Below are positions 18,107-29,127 of a stretch of DNA of 64,000 bases, piece by piece (the stretch's first letter is position 1; the number at the start of each line of letters is the position of its first letter). The DNA lies in contig NW_027195253.1 of assembly GCF_038502225.1 (NCBI RefSeq), positions 124,001-188,000 on the forward strand. The letters are read 5' to 3'. This DNA is from Cherax quadricarinatus. Taxonomy: Eukaryota > Arthropoda > Malacostraca > Decapoda > Parastacidae. The notes below the pieces were generated by a model that searched no databases, was not told the DNA's origin, and saw nothing but the letters and a program-made list of their open reading frames with translations. Position numbers and translations under genes: made by a program.

Positions 18107-19402
18107 TTATTATTATAATCAAAAAGAAGCGCTAAGCCACAAGGGCTATACAGCGCTGCAGGGCAGGAAGGAAGCGAGGGCATCAGGTGGCAAAAGGGAG
18201 GTGGATGAGTAATAGGTTATGGATAACAGCGGAGCAGTGGATGGTGAAAGGGTAAAGGGCAGCAAGAGATTGAGCTAGAAAGGGCTGAGGGGAGTGTGTA
18301 AGGTATCATCATCAGAGTTTGTGGAGAAAATCAGTCGTTGTCAAGAAGTCAATGAGAGAGTCAGGATTAAAGGAGGGTCCATCAGCAAGAAGGGAAGGTA
18401 AAGAGAGAGTAGTAGAACGAAGATGGCGTTGGAGGTAAATTCTGCGTGCTCGTTGATAGAGAGGGCAGTCTAACAGAATGTGGCTAATCGATACTGGATC
18501 TTGACACTGCTCACAGAGAGGTACAGGGTGCCTCTCCATGAGATACCCATGAGTAAGATGAGTGTGGCCAATGCGAAGACGGGAGAGAGTGGTCTCCAAA
18601 CCATGGCACTGATGACAAGAAGACGGCCAGTAACCTATGCTCGGTTTAATAGAATGAAGTTTGTTACCAAGCAGAGTTGACCAACGTTGTTGCCAACGGG
18701 CATGAAGGTGGGTAGCTATTGCAGTAAAATAGTCCAGAAATGGAACACCTCTATAGGAAATTGGTAGGTCATGTACTGCTGACCGCGCAGCAGTCTCTGC
18801 CTGTTCATTGCCCTGTACGTCGACATGACCAGGGACCCAACAAAAAATAATATCTTTATACTTTGTAGAGATACGGCGTAGCCAAAGTTGGATACGGAGA
18901 ACTAGGGGGTGAGATATATCAAATTTTCGTATAGCCTGTAGAGCACTAAGGGAGTCTGAGACTACCACAAATGATGACACAGGCATAGATGCGATACGAA
19001 TAAGTGCTGCAAGAATGGCATACTATTCAGCAGTAAAAATGCTAGCCAAAGATAGTAAATGCCCCCGCACGACGCTGTCCGGAAACACTGCTGCGAATCC
19101 GACGCCATCTGAAGACTTAGAGCCATCTGTGTACACAGCGGTGGCATGAGAATGGGAGTGGAAGTGATCAAGAAAAAGAGAGCGGGAAGCCACCGTAGGC
19201 AGTTGAGCTTTCGAGCAAGGGAGTGAGAAAGAACAGACCCGAACAGCTGGAACTTCCCAGGGGGGTAGGGAAAAGTGAGATGCTACATGAACATATAAAG
19301 GTGGTAACTGAAGGGAAGACAAGAGTGAATGTAGGCGAAGAGAAAAGGGATGGAGCAAACAGGGGCGGCGAACAAATAAAGAATGTCTACTAATATCGGT
19401 AC
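18107..19402 (-). mobile_element. I-group LINE 3' end with RNase H
   Basis: The element is flanked by AAGACTATA (18098-18106 and 19403-19411). It is a 5'-truncated minus-strand LINE whose 3' UTR ends at low coordinates in an AT tail (ATTATTATAATC on the + strand). The 3' terminal 46 bp reappear alone at 30808-30853. It separates the protease and integrase remnants of the gypsy-type element. Confidence 0.85.
18312..19358 (-). pseudogene. LINE RNase H domain and C-terminus
   Basis: Read on the minus strand: VYTDGSKSSDGVG, then FTAE, a single in-frame TAG, then VVSDSLSALQAI and FCWVPGHVDVQGNEQAD-like sequence. These are the four acidic positions and the WVPGH motif of RNase HI. A C-terminal Cys/His stretch (CHQCH, CEQC, then DCPLY) follows, as in I, R1 and LOA-group LINEs. 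Apart from the one stop the frame is continuous over about 340 codons; 5' truncation removed the RT. Confidence 0.85.
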
Positions 19403-19411
19403 AAGACTATA

Positions 19412-20429
19412 GTGTCTGCGGATAAACCCAATGACGTGGGTCGAAATCTGTTAGCCATTCCGAGGGATTGCCAGGAAACTATTTTAAAGATTTCTCATGA
19501 CCTACCAGTCCAGCTATTTCTCACAGGATAACCTATAATAAGATCAAAGACCTATATTTCTGGCCTAGTATGTCCTCTGACATCTAAAAGTACTGTACAT
19601 CATGTCATGTGTCAACTTTCCTCACAAAAGGGTAGAACTAAGAGTTCCTATGGTAAAGATGCCAATTTTCTCAGTCCCTTTTGCAAGAGTTGCAGTAGAT
19701 ATACTTGGTCCTATCACTCCTCGCTCATCAGGTCATAAATATATTTTAACTATGATTGACTATACATCCAGCTTCCCAGAGGTGGTACCCTTAAAATACA
19801 TTACGTCCATAAAAGTCGCAGAAGCCTTATTTTCTATTTTTTCACATGTAGGTATACCTCGTGAAATTCTGTCGGATCAAGGGGCACAATTCACTTCAGA
19901 ATTAATGGAACAGGTTAATCAACTTTTGGGTATTAAACCTCTTTTCACTACACCTTACCATCCAATGTGTAACAGAAGAGTGGAGCGACAGCATGCCATC
20001 CTAAAGTCAATATTAAAGAAACTACGTATTCTTAAACCAACTGATTGGCATAGATTTCTACCATGAGCTCTTTTCGCAATGCGTGAGATTCAAAGTGATT
20101 CCCTTGGTTATTCCCCTTTTGAATTGCTTTATGGGAGACAAACTCGTGAACCACTACTTGTCTTGAATGAACTATGGTCCAAAGATATTAAACCTGAAGT
20201 TCAAAACAGCTATCAGTTTCTTTTAGATCTGAGGGAAAGATTGGAAGAAACTGCAGATTTGGTCGTTAAAAACCTAAAGATGTCTATGAAAACCTACAAG
20301 ACCTATTTTGACCATAAAAGCTCCAAACGTAAGCTTAATATTGATGAAGTTTTACTTCTTCTACCTGACAAATCCAACAAATTGCTAATTACCTGGCACG
20401 GACCGTATAAAATAATAAGGCAATAATAA
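19412..20429 (+). pseudogene. Gypsy-type integrase, located upstream of RT
   Basis: The segment contains a zinc-binding region (ISHDLP, then YCTSCH at 19580-19605), the catalytic core with D in VAVDILGP (about 19690), D in LSDQGAQF (about 19875) and E in VERQHA (about 19985), and the GPY/F module (TWHGPYKI at 20390-20412). Frame breaks occur near 19600 and a TGA at 20064. The SINE at 20430 interrupts the GPY/F module, and the continuation (VKGKERMY) is at 20735. After it comes RT, not an LTR, which is the unusual Gmr1-like order. The function would be insertion of the cDNA into the host genome. Confidence 0.85.
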
Positions 20430-20732
20430 GGCCCGGTGGCCTGGTGGCTAAAGCTCCCGCTTCACACACGGAGGGCCCGGGTTCGATTCCCGGCGGGTGG
20501 AAACATTTCGACACGTTTCCTTACACCTGTTGTCCTGTTCACCTAGCAGCAAATAGGTACCTGGGTGTTAGTCGACTGGTGTGGGTCGCATCCTGGGGGA
20601 CAAGATTAAGGACCCCAATGGAAATAAGTTAGACAGTCCTCGATGACGCACTGACTTTCTTGGGTTATCCTGGGTGGCTAACCCTCCGGGGTTAAAAATC
20701 CGAACGAAATCTTATCTTATCTTATCTTATCT
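20430..20732 (+). mobile_element. tRNA-derived SINE with (CTTAT)n tail
   Basis: The head 20430-20500 resembles a tRNA with an A box (TGGCCTGGTGG, 20437-20447) and a B box (GGTTCGATTCC, 20480-20490). A body of about 200 bp follows, and the tail is CTTAT repeats at 20711-20732. A 5'-truncated antisense copy lies at 57871-58022. It is transcribed by RNA polymerase III and moved by a LINE, as for other SINEs. It sits inside the integrase GPY/F module. Confidence 0.85.
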
Positions 20733-21699
20733 CTTGGATGTCAAGGGTAAGGAAAGAATGTATGTCAATATTTTGAAATGGAACCACTGTAGAGAAGTTA
20801 AAATGTTTAAACTCCTTTGTTAAACATGCTACATTTTACAGCATAGTTAAAAGTGGTGATTCGTACGAATGTAAAGTTTGTATTATAGATGACGAGTCTC
20901 TTACAGAATCAAAGGAACTACTGGATATCTTAACTGATGATCCTTCACCGAAGAACTCAGATGTCAACATCAACAACGAACTATCAAAAAAGTCTCAAGT
21001 AAGTGCCTTAGTAAATACATTTTCTGACATATTCAGAGATCCCAGGACTTACCACCACTGTTGTACACAAGACTGAATTGTCAGATCATGAACCAGTAAG
21101 GCGGAAAATCTACCCTGTTCCCGTTCATTTACGGAAAACATTTGATAATATAGTTGACAAACTATTCAACTTAAATATCATAGAACCTTCTAAATTAGCT
21201 TTCTGTTAACCAGCTATGGTTAAGAAACCAGGAAATTCTTAGACTGGCACAAGATTTTCGTTATTTAAATACTATCACTAAATGGGATGCAGAACCCATG
21301 CCAGTAATCGATCATGACTTGTATAAATTCCATGACTGTAAATTCTTCTCTGAGTTAGATATCTCACAAGCATACCATAAAGTGCCATTACACCCAGACT
21401 CGAACCTATACACGGCTTTCCCTACTCATAGTGGAATAATGCAATATCGCACAGTGCCTTTTGGCTTGGTTACCACGTGTGCCACGTATATTAGGCTTAT
21501 GAGAATAGTCCTTTCTGATTTCAAGAATGTCTCAGTGTATTTTGATAATATTTACATTATAACACATGTATGGGAAGACCATTTAACTACACTGTCGCTG
21601 GTTTTGGAAAGACTAAGAACTCATGACCTTGCAGTCAAGCCACAGGAGTGTTCTTGGCTATCCTAAGGTACAATACCTCGGGTTCATTATCTCTGACAA
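20733..21699 (+). pseudogene. Gypsy-type RT, N-part and palm
   Basis: The segment begins with the end of the integrase (DVKGKERMY) and passes through an acidic linker (NSDVNINNELSK) into RT: PSKLAF, a damaged LRLAQDFR-like box near 21240, then FSELDISQAYHKVPLHP (motif A), MQYRTVPFGL (motif B) and VYFDNIYI in the place of YxDD. Several stops and frameshifts lie before 21290. The passage from integrase to RT in one orientation without LTR sequence between them supports a single polyprotein in that order. Confidence 0.8.
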
Positions 21700-21712
21700 C
21701 AACTTATCACCT

Positions 21713-22020
21713 GTTAGGTAAGACACATATGCAACAGTTAGGTATCTTTATTTCGAAACGTTTCGCCTACACAGTAGGCTTCTTCAGTCGAGTACAGAAA
21801 AGTTGATAGAAGCAGAAGATACTTAAAGACGATGTAATCAGTCCATCACCCTTAAAGTTTTGAGGTGGTCAGTCCCTCAGTCTGGAGAAGAGCATTGTTC
21901 CATAGTATGAAACATATTGTTTCATACTGTGTAGGCGAAACGTTTCGAAATAAAGATACCTAACTGTTGCATGTGTGTCTTACCTAACAACCTGTCGGTA
22001 TTTTATACCATTTTAATGTT
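21713..22020 (+). mobile_element. Hammerhead-family foldback in gypsy RT
   Basis: The insert is flanked by the 13-bp duplication CAACTTATCACCT (21700-21712 and 22021-22033). The right end is the family's 3' end in + orientation (GTGTAGGCGAAACGTTTCG, AATAAAG, CTGTCGG plus hairpin). The left two thirds is a longer piece of the same repeat in minus orientation. The shared arms, about 63 bp, are nearly perfect (21713-21775 against 21929-21991). The core reads CTGAAGA, A, a GCCTAC/GTAGGC stem, GAAAC. This is the same family as the tandem units at 1-748, with a different inversion breakpoint from the copy at 2542. Confidence 0.85.
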
Positions 22021-22158
22021 CAACTTATCACCTCTTCCTAATAAGACTAAAGCCATTTTAGAAAGTACATTCCCTGCTATAAAAAAGTTAAGAAGTTTCC
22101 TTGGATCCGTAAATTTCTACAGAAGATTTGTACCAAATTTAAGTAAATTGTCCTCATC
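22021..22158 (+). pseudogene. Gypsy-type RT, end of thumb/connection
   Basis: This continues the RT after the foldback with KLRSFLGSVNFYRRFVPNLS, a highly conserved gypsy RT segment, then stops at the 7-bp duplication GTTCTCA where the 6.95-kb LINE is inserted. The reading continues at 29128. Confidence 0.85.
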
Positions 22159-22273
22159 GTTCTCAGGCCGTGTGGACTCACTGCCCAGATGCTCATCAAT
22201 TGCCTGGCTGCAGTGGTGTGAGGTGGTGCTGTCGCACCTCTGTTGACACCTCGGGAAAATTACTGTTGTCAAC

Positions 22274-23476
22274 ATGGCGGTTTGTCATAGGTGCCACATT
22301 AATACTATTGGTATTGAGCTTCTCCGGTGGACGATTTTGCCTAGTTCAGATCAGGTTCTCTTACCCAAGATCATCAGAGAGACGTATGGAATTCAAGATG
22401 GAGAATTATATGGAGTGGCTTATGAATCGTTGGTTACTCGTTTCCAGGACATGAGTCTTGATGTTACACCTGCTGTACGTGTGAGAATGGTTGATGTATC
22501 CAGGCATTATACCTGGATAAAGTTACGTAATGTCCCCTTTGAGGCGGATGAAGCAGATATTAGAAAAGTTTTCGAGAAATATGGGACAGTTCATTTTGCC
22601 CAGCATGGTATGTGGGTAGCAGGTGCCTATGCAGGTTTGCCAGAAGGTACTTTTAACCTTAAAATGACATTGAGACATCCCATACCATCTTACGTTTATC
22701 TTCAGGACTTCAGGACACAGGTCATGGTTCTATATCCCGGGCAAAGGCGTACGTGTCGCCTATGTGGTGAGTATGACCACATAGCTGCAGCATGTGAGAA
22801 AAAGATGTGTGCCTGAGCCTGTGGTAGAAGATGCAGCCCCTGTCTTACGGGTGGCAGGTGAGGATCAATCACCTGAGGGAGGGTGTGGTCGTTTGTGGAG
22901 TGAGATGGTGGAGCAAGCTTTTAGGACTGGGGGTGAGTCCCCCCTCAGTTCCCTGCCCCGGAATCTCCTTCAGTGACTTCTGCAGGGATGGTACCACGGG
23001 AGGAAGTGTTGGAAATAAAGGAAGAATTGGAGGAAGTTTTGAAGACCTTGTCACTGCCAGAGGAGAATGTTACATCTCAGCAAGAAGTAGCTGGAGAGTT
23101 AACGCTTCCAGCTTGTCAACGATATGAGAATTTGGGGAACGATGATGTGACAGAGACGTCAGTGGGATTAATAAATCATTGTAAGGTGGATGTTGAGGTT
23201 CACCGTGAGGCTTCCCCAGACCATGTTATGGGGGACATGATTGTAACAAGGAAAAGGGCAGCTACGTCAGACTCGGATGATGTACTGACGCCAGCGCATA
23301 GGCCTGGGAAGCAGACTGGGGTGGAAGGAGAGGGAAGAGGTGGCGATGGGGGAGGTCATGATAAGAAACATAGGAAGAAGGGAGGGGGGAAAGAAGGTAT
23401 TGTGAAGATAACATACAGAAATACTAATTCTAGTGGTGAAAAGAGTGAGGAGAAGAGGCAGGGGTGGAAAATTTAA
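22274..23476 (+). pseudogene. Tx1/L1-like LINE ORF1, frameshifted
   Basis: The ATG at 22274 starts a protein with an N-terminal CHRCH and an RRM-like stretch (YTWIKLRNVPFEADEADIRK, about residues 75-100). A knuckle CRLCGEYDHIAAAC lies at about residues 160-175. A frameshift follows at about 22800. The rest continues in other frames to 23476 as an acidic, then Lys/Gly-rich tail (KKHRKKGGGKEG). RRM plus CCHC is the usual make-up of Tx1-type ORF1, which packages the element RNA. Confidence 0.75.
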
Positions 23477-23484
23477 AAGGCCTT

Positions 23485-26400
23485 TGGTGTATGACTGTCA
23501 ATGTTAATGGCTTATGTAGTAGGATAAAGAGAGAATGGTTGTGCATGTTTCTTAATATAGAGTGGATGTTGTGTTCCTCCAGGAACATAATTTCAAGGAG
23601 GGTAAGGTGTTAGAGGTAGCAGGTTATCAAGTAATGACCCTGCCAACTACCCGTTTGAAAGGTGGTGAGGGTATTTTAATAAAGGAGACGAGCCCATTTG
23701 TTTTGCAGAGAATTGAGGGGGGAGGGGGAGAGTGTTGCATGTGGATGGGTCATGGATGGGTAAGCGTGTATCTTTTGTGTGTATGCACCTGCAGAGAATA
23801 GCATGCAGGTAAGGAAGGATTTTGTGTGCGAGGATTTTGTCTATTTTTTGCGTGCACTTCCGGAAGTAGCAATAGTGGGGGGTGACTGGAACTGCATTAT
23901 TAGGGCGGCTGACGTAGAACCAAAAGGGGCAGGACATATGTCTGTAACTCTCAGGGATTTGATGAGGGATGTTAGGTTACGTGATGCGTTTGGGGGGGGG
24001 AACAGAACATACTTTTGTTAGGAGGGGGTACGCAGCAAGGTTAGATAGTGTATCTTTCTCAAGGGGTTGTCTTGAAATCTTTTAATACCGTTGAGGCGGC
24101 TATGTCAGATCATAGGGATGTAGTGGTGGAAGTAGGGTGGGAGGAGATGGCGGAAATATATAGGACTTATTGGAAATTGAACATTAGTGTGTTGAGTGAT
24201 GAGGAAGGTTTGGAGGGTTTTTCTATTTTATGGAAAGAACTTTACAAGGAAGCTCAGGAGGTGGATGACATTGTAACATAGCTAAAGAAAGGATAAGAAA
24301 GTACTATGTGAGGGAGGGTAAACGTATAATTTAAAATATGGGCTTGCAAATTATTTAGAGGATTGATTAAGAGGTTGTTATGGGCAGGGGATGGTTGGTG
24401 GTGTTTATCCCATGGACGAAATAGTAGACATAAAAGAGATTGCGAAGGTTGCAAAATGATCGGCTTCAAGTGGTAAGGGTGCAAGCAGGTCTAGAAGAAG
24501 TTTTGTTGGGGACAAACCGTCAGTGTGTGTCTTGCGACATCAAAAGCACAAGCAGGCGCTGATGGCTATCCCGAGATTAGAGGTAAATGAGGTGATGGGG
24601 ATTTATAGAGCAGGGCAGGAGATAAGAAATACGAAGGGTATGAGTGCATATGCGGATATGTGGTATGAAAAGTACTGGGCAAGTGGGGGTGTGGATGATG
24701 TGGAGTTGGACAGGGTGTGTACATATGCAACATGCAATTTAGGTAATAGTGATAGGACGGCTTTGGGTGGGGTTATTACTGCAGAGGAAATAGATTGCTT
24801 TACAGGGCATGAAGAAGGGAAAAGCTCCAGGTATTGATGATCTACCAGTGGAATTTTATTTACAGCATTGGGCGTTGATAGGAAATTTCATGGTTAGGTT
24901 ATTTGTATGAAGGAGAAGGGTAAGTTAGGAGATAAGCAGACTACAGCGGTTGTGGTGCTGGTCTCGAAAGGTATGGGGCAGCCCACCCTTCAGGTTTTTT
25001 GCAAAAATTTTAGGTAATAGGGTTAAATGTGTAGTGGGGAGGGTCGTATCGAAATCACAGTTTGGGATGCCTGGAAGGTCGATGATTGAAGGACACGGGA
25101 TTCTGAGAAGTTTTGTGGAGTCCAAAGGGGGGAAGGGGTGGCTTTACTGGCTTTAGACTGGCAGGCAGCCTATGATAGAGTGGAAAGGCGTGCACTGCTG
25201 GGTATACTTAGGAGACAAAGTTATGGGGAAGAAATAATTGATTGGGTAAATACGCTGTATAGGGGAGCACAAATGAGGGTACAAATGGGTGTATGGGGAG
25301 GGAATTTGCAATGGGTAGAGGTCTCAGGCAGGGATGTCCCATGTCACAGATCTTATTTGGGTGTTTTCAGGACCCCTTTTATAGAATGGTTGAACATACC
25401 ATCAGTACCCGGGGTGAGGGTGGGGTTGAAGGAGGGATGCTTTGGCTGGGATTAATAGGTTACGTAGATGATACGACTGTTCTGGTTCAAGAAAGGATGT
25501 CTATGAAAGTATTGGACGATGTTGTGCGAGTGTTTGAACGTGCCACGGGTATGAAGGTAAACAGTGAGAAGTCAATGATCATGGGGTTGGGCACTTGGAA
25601 AGGGGAGGGTAAGGTGAGTTGTACTGTTGTTAAAAAGTGTGTGGTGTCCCTAAAGATTTGTGGTATTATGTACAAGGATGACATAGATGTGGCACGTGAG
25701 GAAAACTCAGATAGGTTGTTAGAAAGGATCGTGGGACGTCTGGGTGTTTTGAGGCCCCAGCATCTCACTCTGGCCCAACGTGTAATTGTCGTAAATGTTT
25801 TATTGTATAGTAAGGTTTGGCATGTTGCGACTGTGTTCCCGATTACAGGGATGGCGATTGAGAGAATTTTGAGAAGAGTGTTAAAATTTTTGTGGGGATC
25901 AAGTTGTGATTGGTTAAGAAGAGAAGTTATGTTACCAGTGTGCCAGGGTGGGATGGGATTGATGGATCTAAGACAGAGGGCTAAATGTGTGTTTCATAAA
26001 TGGGAGGTATTGCGTGTGGGCGTGATGTCGGGAAATATAAAACAGGTATATATGAGGTTGAAGTGGTATGGAAGTGTTGAACTGAGGGAATGTGAAATTG
26101 TTCTATGGGCCTTGTTGTTGGTTAGGGAAGGAGAAACATTCGAATACGGGTTTTCTGTAGGTTACTGGTGGGTAAGTGTGTTGCCCCTGTTGAGGGTTTG
26201 TTCCCCATGTACTCGTGGAGAAACATTTGGTATAGATTTAGCAAGCTGAAATTATTGCCTAGGGTGCATGACGTTATGTTTCATTTTTTGCATGGTATCT
26301 TGCCATCAGGGGCCATACTAAGAACCAGGAGGGTAGTAGAGGGAGGGGGGTGTGGTTTTTGTGGAGGGGACGACACAGCGTTCCATGTAGTTTATTTTTG

Positions 26401-26680
26401 TAAAGGGTTAGAAGATGTCAGGGGTTGGTTAGGTAGGTTGGTACAGAGGGTGGGAGGGAGTGGGGTGGCAGTTCTGCGTGCTTTAAGTCTTGAAATGGGT
26501 GGTTTAGAAGAGGAAGTCATGAGAGCTTTAGATTACATCATGGTGGATTATATCTACATATCGTGGGTGATGAGGGGGAAAGGGGCTAGTGAGGTGCGAA
26601 GGTGCATTCTTGCAATAAAGTTTATCGGGAGTTGTATGGGAACAGGTGGGATCAGGTATTTTCAGGATATAGGAAGCTAA
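23485..26680 (+). pseudogene. Tx1/L1-like LINE ORF2, multiple frameshifts
   Basis: Pieces in order are endonuclease (VNVNGLCSR, VVFLQEHNFKE, then VGGDWNCI at 23875 and a SDHRDVVVEV box at 24105), an RT linker, and RT (LDWQAAYDRVER at 25143, motif A; RGLRQGCPMSQILF at 25312, motif B; GYVDDTTVLVQE at 25458, motif C). The Tx1-like C-terminal stretch follows (WGSSCDWLRREV, GGMGLMDLR, a CGFCGGDDTAFHVVYFC finger near 26350). At least six frame breaks are present. The end LYGNRWDQVF-like sequence is reached near 26660. Confidence 0.8.
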
Positions 26681-26738
26681 CGTTAGAAATCCTCGTGAAT
26701 CTGTGAATGAATATGAATGTACGAGGGATAAGGTTCTT

Positions 26739-26812
26739 GACTTAAGAAATCGTAATGACACGATTGCAAATAAACCATACCCCCGGGTTCAATCCCGGCC
26801 GGGGGTATGGTT
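26739..26812 (-). mobile_element. tRNA-SINE foldback, short form
   Basis: The insert is flanked by the 12-bp duplication GATAAGGTTCTT (26727-26738 and 26813-26824). It has the family leader GACTTAAGAAATCGTAATGA, then CCATACCCCC folded back onto GGGGGTATGG with GGGTTCAATCCCGGCC between. The inverted part is only about 10 bp, against about 58 bp in the copy at 29287. The inversion breakpoints therefore differ between copies. Confidence 0.85.
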
Positions 26813-27584
26813 GATAAGGTTCTTTTTATTTATGGGATTTAAATTGGCTGAGTGTAAGTCAGTGGGCAATAGCGGGCTCGTCTCCTGGGGGGGGGGGGGG
26901 CATGAGAGTGTGGTGAATGTTGGTATGGATTGTGTTTCCTGGTTGTCATGGATGTGTGGTTGTGGAGCTTCGAAAGCTCCTTGATACTTATTGTTACTTT
27001 TGTGTAATGAATGAAAGTGCAACCCCGAAGGTTTTGTCATGTATTTGGAGGTGTTCCTGTCTTGTAATGACCTGATTCTTGAGTTATATGCTTTTAATGG
27101 TATATGTAATTGGTTATGTTTATTATCGATTATGGGGTTATAATATGTTTGATTTTTGTAGATCGACATATTTTTCTATACTGTTTTGTTTGTGTACATG
27201 TATGCATATGTATGGGTTTTCCTTTCTTTGTGAAATCAGGTTTTTCTTTTGTGTTACTCTTTATATATCGTTTTGAGCCTTTGTTACATGTTAGGCTCTA
27301 GTACATTCCTAATATGGGTATGTTAATGTTGATTTAAAGTTATACATATATGATAGGTTAGTACTCTGTTACTGGTAGTTGTTTTGAGATGTTTTGTTGT
27401 AAGTTTTTGCTTTATGTATTGTCATTTTTCAGAGAGGTTATAGAGCCATTGGTTCTAAGAATTTTATGTTATATTTTTATGTCTATTTATATTCTGGCAT
27501 TATGTACTGCTGTATTTTTTTTTATTTAAAAAACTTTACAGCTTAACAAAATAAAAAGATATAAAATTAGTACAGTATGATGGT

Positions 27585-27699
27585 CAATCCTACACAACAT
27601 ACACTGACAATCCTACACAACATACACTGACAATCCTACACAACATACACTGACAATCCTACACAACATACACTGACAATCCTACACAACATACACTGA
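27585..27699. repeat. 23-bp minisatellite, 5 copies
   Basis: The unit is CAATCCTACACAACATACAC plus TGA, starting at 27585, 27608, 27631, 27654 and 27677, with identical copies. Confidence 0.95.
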
Positions 27700-28820
27700 C
27701 AAAATATAACAACACATTGTAACTGACACAAAAGAGGTTACCCATATACACTCACAAATATTTCCTTATAACATACTAAACAATAAGAAAAAAGAAAATA
27801 CTAAACAATAAGAAAAAAGAAAAAAAAAAGGGTGATCGGACCCCTAACCTCATTATAAACCTTAGCAAACATAACTTACAGGTGACCACATTAACAGGGC
27901 CAAATATAAATGAAATTAAATAAACATCCATTGAAACTAAACCTTTTAGGTTTATATAGTTAACATAATATGACTGTAACAAAGGTTGACAACCTTCACA
28001 TTAGTCAATAAGAGGAATGACCTACATCATAATCTCATTAAAAGAAGTACATGATCTTCCACAACTAACAGCCTATACAAGAAAATTGCCTAAAAACATA
28101 CATACGCCTCACTACAATCCCTCTTTAGTCATTGAAAAATAACGAAAATCTTAAGCCTCCACTTATACTTAATATTAATCAGCGTCTTCCACAGGATGAG
28201 CACATTATATAAAGTAAAGAGACAAAACCCCAGTTGTCAGGGTAATGCGTGAAGGACAACCACAATATACCAAACAAAATAAAAAAGGTGTTAATCACAA
28301 CCTCCACATTAGTCATATAAACGAGTGATCTACATCATAATTCCGTTAAAAAAAAGTATATACTATCTCCCAACTAACCCCCAATACAGGAAAAGTCTCT
28401 AAAACACATACTTTCCCCATTACAAAACTTTAATGAGTCATTACAAATTTATGGAAGTCATTAGCCTTCCAGCCCTCAACAGGAGGAGCACATTATATTG
28501 CCATACGAATATCGGACATGAAACATGTTCAATACTGCTGTACTGTTCTTTGAATAAAATATACAAAAAAAAAAAATTACAGAACTAAGGATGGGATTAA
28601 TGGATACAATTTCTTGTATATATTTTTTTTATTGTATTGAACCTTTGTCATATGTCATGTTATATGTAAATTTTATATATATGTAAGGTTTTGAATCATG
28701 AATGTGTATATATTTCAGTTCACGACCCTGTTACTGTGTTTATTTTTAGCTATGTTCTTGCTGTAAGTTATTGTTGTATGCGAGTATATAGGTGCAATCC
28801 TTTTTGTCAGGTATTTTGTC

Positions 28821-29030
28821 GGGTCTATTTTGTCAGTGTACGTACCTTTTGTGTCGGGTCTATTTTGTCAGTGTACGTACCTTTTGTGTCGGGTCTATTT
28901 TGTCAGTGTACGTACCTTTTGTGTCGGGTCTATTTTGTCAGTGTACGTACCTTTTGTGTCGGGTCTATTTTGTCAGTGTACGTACCTTTTGTGTCAGGTC
29001 TATTTTGTCAGTGTACGTACCTTTTGGATT
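28821..29030. repeat. 35-bp minisatellite, 6 copies
   Basis: The unit begins GGGTCTATTTTGTCAGTGTA, with starts at 28821, 28856, 28891, 28926, 28961 and 28996. Because 35 is not a multiple of 3, all three frames rotate and stay open, giving three spurious overlapping ORFs. Confidence 0.95.
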
Positions 29031-29127
29031 GAGATCCATACTGTTTCCTGTTTATTTTTGTTACGCTGTATTGGTTTTAAATAATTTTTTTCTTTTTATA
29101 TTTTAAGTAGTTCGACTTCAGTTCTCA

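Larger units (their letters stand above)
22166..29120 (+). mobile_element. Tx1/L1-like LINE, about 6.95 kb
   Basis: The insert is bounded by GTTCTCA at 22159-22165 and 29121-29127, and taking it out rejoins the gypsy RT-RNase H polyprotein. It has an ORF1 with a zinc knuckle, an ORF2 with endonuclease and RT of Tx1/L1 style (RGLRQGCPMS, YVDDTT), and a very long, AT-rich 3' region with two minisatellites and a SINE foldback. Both ORFs carry frameshifts. A complete 5' end is plausible because ORF1 starts 108 bp inside the insert. Confidence 0.85.
26681..29120 (+). other. Long 3' non-coding region of Tx1-like LINE
   Basis: About 2.4 kb of AT-rich sequence without conserved ORFs. It holds a SINE foldback (26739-26812), a G14 run near 26887, a 23-bp minisatellite (27585-27699), poly-A/T patches near 27516 and 28567, and a 35-bp minisatellite (28821-29030). 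Part of it may be another nested insertion; the 27530-28580 stretch is A-rich on + while its surroundings are T-rich, as if inserted in the opposite sense. Confidence 0.5.

Noticed and set aside
20430..20500. Possible tRNA gene
   Set aside because: A and B boxes are present, but the sequence runs into a SINE body with a CTTAT tail, and the cloverleaf is not convincing.
28691..29106. Three overlapping ORFs rich in a repeated Cys-Thr-Tyr motif
   Set aside because: They are translations of the 35-bp minisatellite in three frames; the repeat rotates frames and has no stops.
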